The notes below the pieces were generated by a model. That model saw nothing but the letters and a program-made list of their open reading frames with translations. It made no database searches and was not told where the DNA came from. Below, one piece after another: positions 32,858 to 42,264 of a stretch of 64,000 nt of DNA; the first letter of the stretch is position 1; each line of letters starts with the position of its first letter. The position numbers were made by a program, and so were the translations under genes. Origin of the DNA: Micromonospora pisi (lineage in GTDB: Bacteria; Actinomycetota; Actinomycetes; Mycobacteriales; Micromonosporaceae); the NCBI RefSeq assembly GCF_003633685.1, contig NZ_RBKT01000001.1, positions 2,232,001-2,296,000 of the forward strand, in the 5' to 3' direction.

Positions 32858-34540
32858 TCAGCTCAACTCGACATCACCGATCGGGATGTCGAGATAGGAC
32901 TCCTCGCCGTCGGGCGACGAGATCTCGATCGTGCTGCCGTCGACGGTCGCATCGGCGAAGAGAATGTCCTTGGAGTCGACGACGAGTTGCAGCTGATGCC
33001 CGGCCAGGATCACGTAATGCGCGGGCTGCAGTTCGACCTCGACCGTCCTGGTCTCACCGGGTACGTCGTTGAGGAACGTGTACGGCGCACTGGTGATGAT
33101 CAGCGCGCGCCCGTTCGCCGGGTTGAGGTCGAACAGGTGCGCGACCAGCGTCACGGACTCGGCCGACGGCGTTACCGTGAACCGGAGCCGGGTCGAGCCG
33201 ATGATCCGCTGGTGCCTCGCCAGCGGCGGGGACGACCACACGACCGCGTGCTCGTCCGGTATCTCCGCCGTGCGGTAGACGACGGGGTTGCCCAGGCGCT
33301 CCTGCAGGCCGGTCGTGACGAGCGTCGGCGCCACCGTGGCCGGGGTGTCCACGCCTGCGGTGAAGCTCCGGCTCCAGCCCGGCCGAGGGTTGTCGAGCAG
33401 CAGCGTCTCCCCCGACGGGTCGCCGGGGTCGCCGAGGTGGAACCGACGGGGCGGTACGACGTACGACTCCCAGTCCGGCTGCTGCACGAGCGCGAACAGG
33501 TTGTGCATGTACTCCGCGCGTACCCCATGGTCGGAGGCTCCGTCGACGGATGCCTCGGCGACGTAGCGGTCCAGCCACCGTTGGCTGGTCGCCGTCGGGC
33601 GGCTGATGCCGCCGAGGAACCCGATCACCTCGTCACCGCCGTGGTCGCCAATCTGCACGAGCAGGCTCTTCGGTCCGGTCAGCGCGCGATAGAACTCGAC
33701 CACCGCCGGCACCGAGAAGATCGTCTCGTGCCAGTACGTGCCGAGGAAGATTGGCAGGCTCCGGCGGTTGAACATTTCCAGATAGGTGAGTGGGGACCGT
33801 TCCGCACTGAACTCCAACAGTCGATCGATGTTCCGGTTGGCGCGGAAGTCGTCGAATATCTCACCGACCTCGGTGGAGACGCGGTCCTCACCGAAGAGTG
33901 CGACCAGCGCCTCGAACGCCTTGAGGTGCCGCGTCTCGTTCTCGTACAGCGAACGGCCCAGGTCGGCCCAGGCGCTCTGCGCGCACACGGCCCTGACCCG
34001 CTCGTCGTGGGCGGCGATCAGCAGGCTCGTGCCGGCCCCGTAGGAGGAGCCGGCGAACCCGATCCGCTCCGGGTTCGCCTGCGGGTAGTTGGCCAGGACC
34101 CAGTTGATGACGGCGGACCCGTCCGCCCAGTCACCGGGACCGGCCACCTCGATCTTTCCCGAGGAGTGGGCCAGGCCACGCTGACTGTAGGCCACCGCGA
34201 GGTAGCCCCGTCGGGCGAACTTCCGGATCATGCCCGGGTACGACTCCCAGCCCGTCGCCGCGAGCGGGGCCGGCATGATCACCACTGGGGCCGCACGAGA
34301 GATGTCCGTCGGCACGAACACGCCGGCGTCCAGCACCACCTCCGCATCGGCTCCCGGAATGCTCACCCGGGCGAAATTCCCCAGCTTCCGAAGGACCTGG
34401 TACTCCTCGACAAGTCCTTCCGGAAGGTCCTTGAAATCGCTGGAGCCGAGCTTTTCGAGAGCTTCCGACTGGGCCTTCAGTTGTGCTTTTTCCTCGGGCG
34501 CGAAATCAAACACGTTTCCAGCGCTGATGTGGACGGACAC
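32858..34540 (-). CDS. CocE/NonD family serine hydrolase (S15-like)
   Basis: A 560-residue alpha/beta hydrolase of the CocE/X-Pro dipeptidyl-peptidase S15 type. The nucleophile is Ser166 in GFAGSSYGAG (164-168 GSSYG); VVIMPAPL and YSQRGLAHSSG near 116-128 form the oxyanion side. The C-terminal 180 residues form the jelly-roll domain of this family (WSSPPLARHQRIIGSTRLRFTV ... HQLQLVVDS). Substrates may be acylated drugs, esters or peptides. No signal peptide is seen. GTG 34540 (or 34552) is chosen since residues before it are low-complexity; the AAAGGTGG site is only moderate. The gene stands alone between terminators. Confidence 0.8.
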   Translation of the reverse strand: MSVHISAGNVFDFAPEEKAQLKAQSEALEKLGSSDFKDLPEGLVEEYQVLRKLGNFARVSIPGADAEVVLDAGVFVPTDISRAAPVVIMPAPLAATGWESYPGMIRKFARRGYLAVAYSQRGLAHSSGKIEVAGPGDWADGSAVINWVLANYPQANPERIGFAGSSYGAGTSLLIAAHDERVRAVCAQSAWADLGRSLYENETRHLKAFEALVALFGEDRVSTEVGEIFDDFRANRNIDRLLEFSAERSPLTYLEMFNRRSLPIFLGTYWHETIFSVPAVVEFYRALTGPKSLLVQIGDHGGDEVIGFLGGISRPTATSQRWLDRYVAEASVDGASDHGVRAEYMHNLFALVQQPDWESYVVPPRRFHLGDPGDPSGETLLLDNPRPGWSRSFTAGVDTPATVAPTLVTTGLQERLGNPVVYRTAEIPDEHAVVWSSPPLARHQRIIGSTRLRFTVTPSAESVTLVAHLFDLNPANGRALIITSAPYTFLNDVPGETRTVEVELQPAHYVILAGHQLQLVVDSKDILFADATVDGSTIEISSPDGEESYLDIPIGDVELS

Positions 34541-34770
34541 TGCGGCACCCACCTTTTCGAATTCGGGGGAGGGAGGGGTGGCGGTTTCGAGCCTATGCCG
34601 CTCCGAAACCGCCCCACGACGTTCACTCACGTGACCGCGCCCCTCACTCACCGCCAATTCCGAGACGGGAAGCCCGAACATTTTTCGCCAATGAGGTGGC
34701 CGCAGAACTTCCTATCCGAATATTTCATCCGGCAGGTGCGACCCGCTGCCCTCGCGACAAGGAGAACCCA

Positions 34771-37752
34771 CTACATCCGCAGGTGTTCCCAGTCGAGCAG
34801 GTCGGCGCCGAGGTCACGTACGGTCGCCAGCAGGCCGAGCCGGGCGGCGCGCAGGTCGAGGTCGTCGGTCATCACGAACACCTCGTCGAAGAAGGAGTTC
34901 ACCGGACCGGTAATCGCACCGGCCACCTCGTTGAAACGCTCCAGGTCCGGCTCGGGCGGCAACGCGTCGCGTACCTGGGTCAGCACCTCGTGCAGTCGCA
35001 GCTCCGCCGGCTCCACCAGCGCCTCCGGGCGGTAGCCGGCGGCCGTGCCGGCGGGAACGATCCGGCGGGCCCGCTGGATCGCCTCGGCCAGGGACCGGAA
35101 CTGCTCCTCCTTGACCAGGGCGTCGATCTGGGCCAGCAGGCGGTCGGCGAGTCCGGGCCGCTCGGCGTGGGGCAGCACCGCCCGCACCCGGTCGACCGGC
35201 TGCCCCTCCTCGGTGAGCAACTGCTCCAGCCGCCGGGTCAGGAACTCGGCCGCACCGGTGAGCACCGACTCCGCGACCGGCACCGGCTGCCGCCGGGCCG
35301 CTGCGGCGAGCGCCTCGGTCAGGCTCAGACCGGCGAGTTCCGGGTGGGCGCGGTGCACGGCGAGCAGACCGAGGAAGGCCCGGCGTACGGCGAACGGGTC
35401 GCTGCTGCCGGTCGGCAGCCCGACGGTGGCGGCGAGACCGGCGACCAGGTCCAGCCGGTCCGCCAGGGAGAGCAGCGCCCCGGGCAGCGTCCGGGGCAGC
35501 GCGTCACCGGCACTGCGCGGCAACTCGGCCTCGTAGACCGCCTGGGCGACCGCCTCCGACTCCCCCGCGTGCAGCGCGTAGTCACGGGCCATCACCCCGG
35601 CGAGGCTGGTCATCTCGGTGACGAGCTGCGAGCCGAGGTCGAACTTCACCAGCGCGGCGGCCCGGTGCAGGGTCGCCGTGTCGGCCGGGTCGAGGTCCAG
35701 GGCGGCGGCCAGCACGCGGGCCAGCTCGGCGATCCGGTCCGAGCGGTCGGCCATCGAGCCGAGCTTGTCGGTGAAGGTGAGCCGGCTGATCCGTTCCCGC
35801 ATCTCGACCAGCGGGACCTTCAGGTCGGCGCGGTAGAAGAAGGCGGCGTCCTCGTACCGGGCGCGCAGCACCGCCTCGTTGCCGGCGCGGACCAGGTCGG
35901 CGTCGACCGCGCCGTTGGCGACCGCGACGAAGTACGGCATCAGCCCGCCCTGCGCGTCGCGCACCGGCAGGTAACGCTGGTGCTTGCGCATGACGTTGAC
36001 CAGGATCGCCTCCGGCAGCCGGAGGTAGCTCTCGTCGAACCGGCCGAGCAGCGGCGTCGGCTGCTCCACCAGGTAGAGGATCTGGTCGATGAGCGACCGC
36101 TCGGCGTCGACGTCGAGCCGGCCGCCGGCCTCGGCGGCGAGCCGCTCGGCACCGGCGACGATCAGCCGTCGGCGCTCGTCCGGGTCGACCACGATGCCGG
36201 CGTCGGCCAGGATGCCCAGGTGGGCCTCGGCCGAGGCGACCGGAATGGTCGGCGCGGGCGCGTTGCGGTGCACCCGGGTCTGCCGGTCGGAGGCGAGCGA
36301 CGACACCGCCACCGGCACCACCTGGTCGCCCCAGAGGGCGAGCAGCCAACGGACCGGGCGGGTGAAGGCGAGGTTCGGGTCGTTCCAGCGCATGTTCTTC
36401 GCCGAACGCAGTGACGTCACCACCTTGGCGAGCACGTCGCCGAGGACCTCGGTGGCGTCCCGGCCGGCCTCGGGGCGGAGCACGGCCAGGTGCTCGACGC
36501 CGTTGAAGTCGACCCGCTCCAGGGCGTCGACCTCGACCTTCTGCGACCGGGCGAAGCCGAGCAGGGCGGGCGTGGGCTGACCGTCGGCGGTGAACGCGGC
36601 GCCGGCCTTGGGGCCCTTCACCGTACGGACGTGGTCCTCTTCGCGGGCGGCGACGGCGTCCACGACGGCGACCAGCCGGCGCGGGTTGGCCAGCACCCGG
36701 ATCGCACCGTGCGCCAGCCTCGTCGCGGCCAGGCGCTCGGTCAGCTCCCGCCGGACCTGCTCCCGGGCGGTACGGGCCTCGGCCGGCGGCATCTCCTCGG
36801 TGCCGATCTCGAAGACGAGCTGCCGGGGAGCGGACCCACCGGCCGGCGTGACCGCCGGGGCGGTCGCCGCCGGGGTCGGTTCGACCACGCCGAGCGGGTG
36901 ACCCAGCTCCTCGCGCCGGGCCACCCAGAGACGGGCGACCTCGCCGGCCATCCGGCGCATCCGGGCGAACTCGGCGGCCCGCTCGGAGGTGGAGACCGCG
37001 CCCCGGGAGTCGAGCACGTTGAACGCGTGCGAGCACTTGAGCACGTACGTGTGCGCGGGGACCGGCAGACCGGCGTCGATCATCCGCTGCGCCTCGGCGG
37101 CGTACAGCTCGAGCAGTTGGCGGTTGGCCGCCACGTCGGCGTCGTCGAGGTAGTAACGGGACATCTCATACTCGGACTGGCCGAAGACCTCGCCGTAGCT
37201 GACGCCCGGGGCGTACGCGATCTCCTTGAAGTGGCGTACGTCCTGCAACGCCATGATGATCCGCTCGATGCCGTACGTGATCTCCACGGCGGGCGGGTCG
37301 AGGTTGACCCCGCCGGCCTGCTGGAAGTACGTGAACTGGGTGATCTCCAGCCCGTCGAGCCAGACCTCCCAGCCCAGCCCCCAGGCGCCGAGCGCCGGGG
37401 AGGTCCAGTTGTCCTCGACGAAGCGGACGTCGTGCGCGGCCACGTCGATGCCGAGCGCGCTCAGGCTGCCCAGGTAGAGCTCCTGCGGATTGCCCGGTTC
37501 AGGCTTCAGGATCACCTGGAGCTGGGTGTGCGTCTGGAGCCGGTTGGGGTTCTCGCCGTACCGGGAGTCGTCCGGGCGGACCGACGGCTCGACGTACACC
37601 GTCCGCCACGGCTCCGGGCCGAGGACCCGCAGGAAGGTCGCCGGGTTGAGGGTTCCGGCGCCGACCTCCGTGTTCATCGGTTGCACCACGAGGCAGCCCT
37701 GCCCCGACCAGTACGCCGTCAGGCGCGCCAGGGCATCTTGCATGGTCAGCAT
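34771..37752 (-). CDS. glyQS: glycyl-tRNA synthetase, fused alpha and beta subunits
   Basis: A 993-residue fusion. Residues 1-290 match the GlyQ catalytic subunit (YWSGQGCLVVQP, EVGAGTLNPATFLRVLGPEPW, YGENPNRLQ, FVEDNWTSPALGAWGLGWEVWLDG, TQFTYFQQ). After a Pro/Ala linker (about 291-312), residues 313-993 match GlyS (FEIGTEEMPP, KNMRWND, the HD-like and anticodon-binding C-terminus). It charges tRNA-Gly. Most actinobacteria rely on the unrelated alpha2 GlyRS, so this bacterial-type fused enzyme, like those in Chlamydia and plastids, may be a second copy. GGAG lies six bases before the ATG. Its gene follows the iniC-like gene by 60 bases on the same strand. Confidence 0.92.
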   Translation of the reverse strand: MLTMQDALARLTAYWSGQGCLVVQPMNTEVGAGTLNPATFLRVLGPEPWRTVYVEPSVRPDDSRYGENPNRLQTHTQLQVILKPEPGNPQELYLGSLSALGIDVAAHDVRFVEDNWTSPALGAWGLGWEVWLDGLEITQFTYFQQAGGVNLDPPAVEITYGIERIIMALQDVRHFKEIAYAPGVSYGEVFGQSEYEMSRYYLDDADVAANRQLLELYAAEAQRMIDAGLPVPAHTYVLKCSHAFNVLDSRGAVSTSERAAEFARMRRMAGEVARLWVARREELGHPLGVVEPTPAATAPAVTPAGGSAPRQLVFEIGTEEMPPAEARTAREQVRRELTERLAATRLAHGAIRVLANPRRLVAVVDAVAAREEDHVRTVKGPKAGAAFTADGQPTPALLGFARSQKVEVDALERVDFNGVEHLAVLRPEAGRDATEVLGDVLAKVVTSLRSAKNMRWNDPNLAFTRPVRWLLALWGDQVVPVAVSSLASDRQTRVHRNAPAPTIPVASAEAHLGILADAGIVVDPDERRRLIVAGAERLAAEAGGRLDVDAERSLIDQILYLVEQPTPLLGRFDESYLRLPEAILVNVMRKHQRYLPVRDAQGGLMPYFVAVANGAVDADLVRAGNEAVLRARYEDAAFFYRADLKVPLVEMRERISRLTFTDKLGSMADRSDRIAELARVLAAALDLDPADTATLHRAAALVKFDLGSQLVTEMTSLAGVMARDYALHAGESEAVAQAVYEAELPRSAGDALPRTLPGALLSLADRLDLVAGLAATVGLPTGSSDPFAVRRAFLGLLAVHRAHPELAGLSLTEALAAAARRQPVPVAESVLTGAAEFLTRRLEQLLTEEGQPVDRVRAVLPHAERPGLADRLLAQIDALVKEEQFRSLAEAIQRARRIVPAGTAAGYRPEALVEPAELRLHEVLTQVRDALPPEPDLERFNEVAGAITGPVNSFFDEVFVMTDDLDLRAARLGLLATVRDLGADLLDWEHLRM

Positions 37753-37812
37753 GGAAAACTCCGTCCGAGGCGACCCCTGGCAGGCAGGCGCGGCGGCGGC
37801 GCCAGGGCCTGC

Positions 37813-39333
37813 TCAGTGTAGTGACCGGCCCGCGCGCAGGTCGGCGAGCATCCCCTCGACACTGCGCAGCACCACCCGGGCGAGCTGCCGCTGATCCGGC
37901 CGGAGCAGCGGGTCCTCGGCCTGCGCCTGCCACCGGTACAGGGCGTCGACGCCCCGCTCCCAGAGCTGCCCACCGTCGGCGTCCTGTTCCAGCTCCAGCC
38001 GTACCGCCAGGCTGGTGCCGTTCCCGCCGACCAGCCGGTGCGCCTCGGCGGCGAGGTCGCCGTCGAGCTTCGTACGCGGGTCGCGGAGGGTGGCCAGCAG
38101 GCGCAGCTCCCGGAAGTCGTGCGCGGCGGCGAGCACCTGCTCGATCCGGGCGTGCAGCTCCGCCGTACCCGGTCGGGGGTCGGTCCGCAGCACCCGTTCC
38201 AGGGCGGCGAGCGCGGAGCGGGCCTTGAGCACCTCCCGCCGGTCGGTGAAGTACCGGGCGATCGACTCGCGCAGCTCGGTCAGCCCGCTGCGTCGGACCA
38301 GTTCGGCGGCGAGCCCGGCCCGGGTGTTGGCCCCGGTACGGATGAGCGTGGTCGCCAACCGCAGCCCGAAGACACCGAACCGGTCCAGCAGTGCCCGGCG
38401 CACGATGGCGTCCGGTACCGGCGTGTACTCGGCGGCGGCGTGCGATCCCCCGGTGGCCCGGCCGGTGGCGAAGCGGGTCTCGACGAACCGGTCGGCGGAG
38501 AGCAGCGCGGCGGCGAGTTCGTCCCGGGGCAGCTCGGCCAGTTGGGCCAGCGCGACGAACTCGGTCTCACTGAGCACCCGGCCGGCGAGCGCGACCAGGC
38601 CGGCGACCGGCACCGTGCCCATGCAGAGCGGACGCACCCCCGGGTCCTGGGACTGGCGCCGGGCCAGTTGCTTCGCGGTGACCAGGGCGTCGACCCGGCC
38701 ACCGCCCAGCTCGTCGGCGCGGGCGAGCACCAGGAGCGTGTTCACCGGCGCCGAACGGCCCACCACCCCGTCCCGCAGCGCGCGCAGGAACCGCAGGTCG
38801 GTGCCGCGCCCGTCCCGGGTCAGGTAGAGCACCGCGTCGGCGTCCCGGACCACCTTCATCGCGGTCGACGAGTTCCCGTCCTCGTCACCGGGCGGTACGG
38901 GTGGCATCTCCATCAGCGTGGTGTGTCGCAGCACCCGGGTCGGCCAGCGCACCACCACCTCGCTGACCTGTGTCGACCGCCAGCCACCCAGCTCCACCCG
39001 GAGTGCCCCGGTGGAGCGGACCACCGGCAGTTCCCAGGCCGACCCCTCGGCCGAGTACGCGGTCGCTCCCGGTTCCGGGCCGTCCTCGTACCACGTGTGC
39101 AGCGGTCCGCCGTCGGCCGGCTCGACCGGCGCCACCTCCTCGCCGAGGATGGCGTTGATCAGCGTCGACTTGCCGGATCGCCAGGGGCCGACGACCGCGA
39201 TCCGCAACGGTTCGGCGAACCGGTCGAGGTAGTGCCGGAGCCGTTCGGTGGCGCGCGGGTTGTCCCAGTAGAGCGCCAACGCCTCGTGCAGCAACGCCGG
39301 TACGGACTCGTCCAGTCGGGGGGCACCGGTCAC
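37813..39333 (-). CDS. iniC: dynamin-like GTPase, IniC-like
   Basis: A 506-residue GTPase. The P-loop GPWRSGKST lies near residues 50-58 (VVGPWRSGKSTLINAIL). The switch/G3 region is degenerate (LMEMPPVPPG instead of DTPG) and G4 appears as ARADELG. A helical C-terminal half follows with no clear membrane helix. Size (M. tuberculosis IniC is about 493 residues) and order after an iniA-like gene support the assignment. Its GTG overlaps the stop of the iniA-like gene (GTGA), so both GTPases are made together and may form a heteromer. Bacterial dynamins remodel or protect the membrane. Confidence 0.75.
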   Translation of the reverse strand: MTGAPRLDESVPALLHEALALYWDNPRATERLRHYLDRFAEPLRIAVVGPWRSGKSTLINAILGEEVAPVEPADGGPLHTWYEDGPEPGATAYSAEGSAWELPVVRSTGALRVELGGWRSTQVSEVVVRWPTRVLRHTTLMEMPPVPPGDEDGNSSTAMKVVRDADAVLYLTRDGRGTDLRFLRALRDGVVGRSAPVNTLLVLARADELGGGRVDALVTAKQLARRQSQDPGVRPLCMGTVPVAGLVALAGRVLSETEFVALAQLAELPRDELAAALLSADRFVETRFATGRATGGSHAAAEYTPVPDAIVRRALLDRFGVFGLRLATTLIRTGANTRAGLAAELVRRSGLTELRESIARYFTDRREVLKARSALAALERVLRTDPRPGTAELHARIEQVLAAAHDFRELRLLATLRDPRTKLDGDLAAEAHRLVGGNGTSLAVRLELEQDADGGQLWERGVDALYRWQAQAEDPLLRPDQRQLARVVLRSVEGMLADLRAGRSLH

Positions 39334-41192
39334 GGCTGCCCGCCCAGCGGCGACGCCCCGGTGGCGCTGCGGCCGGACACCAGCCGCTGGGCCTGCTCGT
39401 AGAGGACCGCCAGCCGCCGCATCTCCTGCTCGATCTGGCGGTGCCGCTGGTCGCGTACGGCCGCGTCGGCGTCGGCGGACTGCTTCGCGGTACGCAACGA
39501 CGCGACGATCGCCTCCTGGAGGTCCTCGGTGAGCGCGGCGAAGTGGTCGCGCAGCATCCGCTGGACCCGTCGGGCGGTGTCCCGGCAGTCCTTGTTGAGC
39601 CGGAGGAAGAAGTCGTCGACGTGCCGCTGGGAGGCCACGCGTACCGCCGTCTGCCGGCGTTTGAGCAGCGACTTGCTCTCGTCCCGGATGCTCTTGCCGC
39701 CGAAGAGGGCACCGGCGCCGATCGAGACGAAGTTGATTAGCGGCATCCCGGCGAGGCTGGTGGCGAGGCCGAACATCAGCACCCCGCCGTACGAGCCCCG
39801 CAACGCGGTGACCACCTTCTGGGTGGGGGTGAACCGTTCGATCGGGGGCTGTTCCAGCACCGGCAGCCGTTCGGCGAGGTCCGCCGGGACCTGGACCGAC
39901 CAGTCCGGCAGGGCGTCCTGGCCGTACCGGGCGAACTGGGCGGCGACCTGTCCGGCGATCCAGTCGCAACGCTGGGCGAGCCAGACGAAGTTCGCCTCCG
40001 CCGCCTCGACCAGGTTCTCCTCCAGCCACTGCTGGAACGGTTCCCAGCCGGTCTGCGGGTCGGCCGTCTCGAACGCCTCGTCCACCTGGCGCAGGATCTT
40101 GCGGGTGCGGTCACGCAGGTCGTACTCGATGTCGGAGAGCAGGTCGGCCATCTCGTCGTTGAGCGTGTTCTGCCAGCGGGTGTTGCACCGGCGCAGCTCG
40201 TCGACCTCCCGTTGGGCGGCGCGCAGGCGCCCCATGGCGGCCGTGTTGTCGCCGGACTGGGCGGACGTCAGCTCGGCGCGCAGCGGCGCGGCGAGCTGTT
40301 CGATGACGGTACGGCTGAGCAGCGCCACCGCCGACCGGGCCAGCACCTCGGACTTGCTGTTCTGGTCACGCAGCAGCCGGCCGATCAGGTCGGGGAACCG
40401 GGACTCGGCGTTGACCACCTTGTCGTCGGTCTTGGCGGCCTGTAGCCGCAGCGCGGCGGAGACCGGGATCAGCGCCGCCGGCACCCCGGCGCTGGCCAGG
40501 TGCTGCCGGTTGCGGTCGGCCACCGTACGCCAGTCCGGCACCAGGTCGATCTTCGTCTGGACCACGATCACGTTCGGGTGCGACTGGGCGATCTGGAGCA
40601 GCAGGTTCACCTCGGCGACGGAGAGTTCCCGGGTCGCGTCCGAGACCAGCAGCACCGCGTCCGGGCGGGCCATGGCGGCGTACGCGTTGGTGACCCTGGC
40701 CTGGTCGGGGCCGTCGGCGCCGGGGGTGTCGACCAGGGTGAGCCCGCCGGCGAGCAGTCCGCGCGGAACTCCGATCTCGACATGGGTGCTGCCGGCGGCA
40801 CCGGCGCCGGGGGCGACCGTGGTGCTGATCCGGGCGACGGCCTGCTCGATCGGCAGCGGCAGCCGCTGTGCCGGGACCGGTGCGTCGGTCGTTGGTCGGC
40901 CGGGTGCCGGCGCGGCGGCCTGGACCAGGGCGGCGGTCGGTTGTGGGGAGTGCCGGACCACCGTCGGGACCACGGTGGTCCGGCCGTCTCCCACCGGGCA
41001 GACCGGCGCGTTGATCAGCGCGTTGACCAGTTGACTCTTGCCCTGTTTGGGTTCGCCGACGATGAGGACCCGCAACCCCGGGTCGAGCAGCTGCACCCGT
41101 TTGCGGCGTACCGAGTCGACCAGGTCGGTACGGCCGTGTGCCGCGCAGAGCCGGCTGGTCTCGTCGAGTACGTCAAGCCAAATCGGCGTCAT
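39330..41192 (-). CDS. iniA: dynamin-like GTPase, IniA-like
   Basis: A 620-residue dynamin-family GTPase. The P-loop is GEPKQGKS near residues 46-53, switch I is in GRTTVVPT, G3 is LVDTPGADG and G4 is VQTKIDLV. A long helical stalk follows, and a hydrophobic paddle (GGVLMFGLATSLAGMPLINF near residues 470-490) could insert into lipid, as described for IniA and other bacterial dynamins. M. tuberculosis IniA, of similar length, is needed for tolerance to cell-wall drugs. ATG 41192 has no clear Shine-Dalgarno; a promoter lies just upstream. Operon order iniB-iniA-iniC is kept. Confidence 0.8.
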   Translation of the reverse strand: MTPIWLDVLDETSRLCAAHGRTDLVDSVRRKRVQLLDPGLRVLIVGEPKQGKSQLVNALINAPVCPVGDGRTTVVPTVVRHSPQPTAALVQAAAPAPGRPTTDAPVPAQRLPLPIEQAVARISTTVAPGAGAAGSTHVEIGVPRGLLAGGLTLVDTPGADGPDQARVTNAYAAMARPDAVLLVSDATRELSVAEVNLLLQIAQSHPNVIVVQTKIDLVPDWRTVADRNRQHLASAGVPAALIPVSAALRLQAAKTDDKVVNAESRFPDLIGRLLRDQNSKSEVLARSAVALLSRTVIEQLAAPLRAELTSAQSGDNTAAMGRLRAAQREVDELRRCNTRWQNTLNDEMADLLSDIEYDLRDRTRKILRQVDEAFETADPQTGWEPFQQWLEENLVEAAEANFVWLAQRCDWIAGQVAAQFARYGQDALPDWSVQVPADLAERLPVLEQPPIERFTPTQKVVTALRGSYGGVLMFGLATSLAGMPLINFVSIGAGALFGGKSIRDESKSLLKRRQTAVRVASQRHVDDFFLRLNKDCRDTARRVQRMLRDHFAALTEDLQEAIVASLRTAKQSADADAAVRDQRHRQIEQEMRRLAVLYEQAQRLVSGRSATGASPLGGQP

Positions 41193-41201
41193 CACGCACC
41201 A

Positions 41202-41229
41202 AGTGTGCCGATTTCGACGCGATTATCAA
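41202..41229 (-). promoter_or_regulatory. putative promoter of the iniA-iniC-glyQS genes
   Basis: On the minus strand TTGATA (41224-41229), 16 bases, then CACACT (41202-41207). The distance to ATG 41192 is only nine bases, so the transcript would be nearly leaderless, which fits the missing Shine-Dalgarno. The -10 match is weak. Confidence 0.4.
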
Positions 41230-41241
41230 GGGGTCGTACCA

Positions 41242-41295
41242 CCGGTACCGCGGGCGACCACACCCAGTGAAAGGGGTGGCCACCCGCGGTACCGG
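41242..41295. terminator. hairpin between iniB-like and iniA-like genes, 13-base arms
   Basis: CCGGTACCGCGGG (41242-41254) pairs with CCCGCGGTACCGG (41283-41295); the pairing continues inward with one or two mismatches (CCAC/GTGG). Confidence 0.7.
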
Positions 41296-41300
41296 AGGGG

Positions 41301-41343
41301 GGCCGGAGGCCGGGCCCACCGCAGCGGGGCCCGGACTCCGGCC
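41301..41343. terminator. second hairpin after the iniB-like gene
   Basis: GGCCGGAGGCCGGGCCC (41301-41317) pairs with 41327-41343 in 16 of 17 positions, nine-base loop. With the next hairpin it forms a tandem terminator 43-144 bases after the iniB-like stop. Confidence 0.7.
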
Positions 41344-41385
41344 GGTCGCCGCGCCGCGCCCACCCCCGGGCCGCGGCGCAGCTGG

Positions 41386-42264
41386 TCAGAGCAGACCGTC
41401 GGTGAGGCCGAGCAGTCCGCCCGTGGAGTGGGCGTCGGCGGTGGCGTGCGCGTCGGCACCGAGCCCCAGGTCGCCGGTGAGGCCGACGCCGTCCAGGGTG
41501 TTGCCGACGGTCGAGGTGACGCCGCCGACCGCGCCGTGCGGGTCGACCACGTCGCCGACCACCGGGACCTCACCGAGGCCGCCGGTGAGGCCGCCGGTCA
41601 GCCCACCGGTCAGCCCACCGACGTCGAGCGAGTCGACCACGCCGAGGGAGTGGGTGAGGCCGGTGACCGTGTTGACCGCGAAGTCGGCGGTGCCGAGCAG
41701 GCCGTCGGTGGCGGTGCCGTCGAGGACCGCGCCGGTCGGGTCGTTGACCACACTCTCGGCGGTGCCGACCACGCCGGTCACGCCGGAGGTGCTGACCACG
41801 CCCAGGTCCAGGCTGTCCGCCACGTCGTTCACGCCGGAGAGGTCGGTGGCCAGGCCCTGCGGGCTGACCGCGGCACCGATGCCGGGGACCACCGAGGCGG
41901 CCGCGCCGAGGCCGCTCGGGTCGACCGTGATCGCGCCGAGCACCGAGGCGTTGACGTCGATGGTGTTGCCGTAGCCGGCGGAGGTGATCTGGTCCGCGAC
42001 GGCGTGCAGCTGGCCGACGACGCCGAGCGGGCCGCCGTCGAGTGCGCCCAGTCCGAGGTCGCCGACCGGGGCGAGCGCGGTGATGCCCTGGAGCGGGACG
42101 GTGTCCACCACGAACGGGATGACGTCCTGCACGTCGGCCGGGGTGAGGTCGCCCAGCCCGGCGTCGGCCAGGGTGGCCTCGGGGTCGAGCTCGAAGGCCG
42201 AGCGGGCGTCGACGTCGGTGAGCAGGTTCAGTACGAAGTCGTGCAGGTTCTGGGTGGCGTCCAT
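41386..42264 (-). CDS. iniB: IniB N-terminal domain protein
   Basis: A 292-residue protein. Residues 1-50 (LHDFVLNLLTDVDARSAFELDPEATLADAGLGDLTPADVQDV) are the recognisable IniB N-terminal domain. The rest is low-complexity, rich in Gly, Val, Asp and Thr, with GLTGG repeats near residues 206-220; mycobacterial IniB is likewise a Gly/Ala-rich wall-associated protein. No signal peptide is present. ATG 42264 is preceded by GAGGAG at a long distance (about 11 bases). It is divergent from the Hsp70-type gene and followed by a tandem terminator. Confidence 0.8.
   Translation of the reverse strand: MDATQNLHDFVLNLLTDVDARSAFELDPEATLADAGLGDLTPADVQDVIPFVVDTVPLQGITALAPVGDLGLGALDGGPLGVVGQLHAVADQITSAGYGNTIDVNASVLGAITVDPSGLGAAASVVPGIGAAVSPQGLATDLSGVNDVADSLDLGVVSTSGVTGVVGTAESVVNDPTGAVLDGTATDGLLGTADFAVNTVTGLTHSLGVVDSLDVGGLTGGLTGGLTGGLGEVPVVGDVVDPHGAVGGVTSTVGNTLDGVGLTGDLGLGADAHATADAHSTGGLLGLTDGLL

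Noticed and set aside
32450-35035. 861-codon plus-strand frame spanning several genes
   Set aside because: It runs antisense through the CocE-like and part of the glyQS genes and has no recognisable domain.
37753-37812. Possible T-box leader before glyQS
   Set aside because: Only 60 bases separate the genes, too short for a T-box; no AGGGUGGNACCGCG-type sequence seen.
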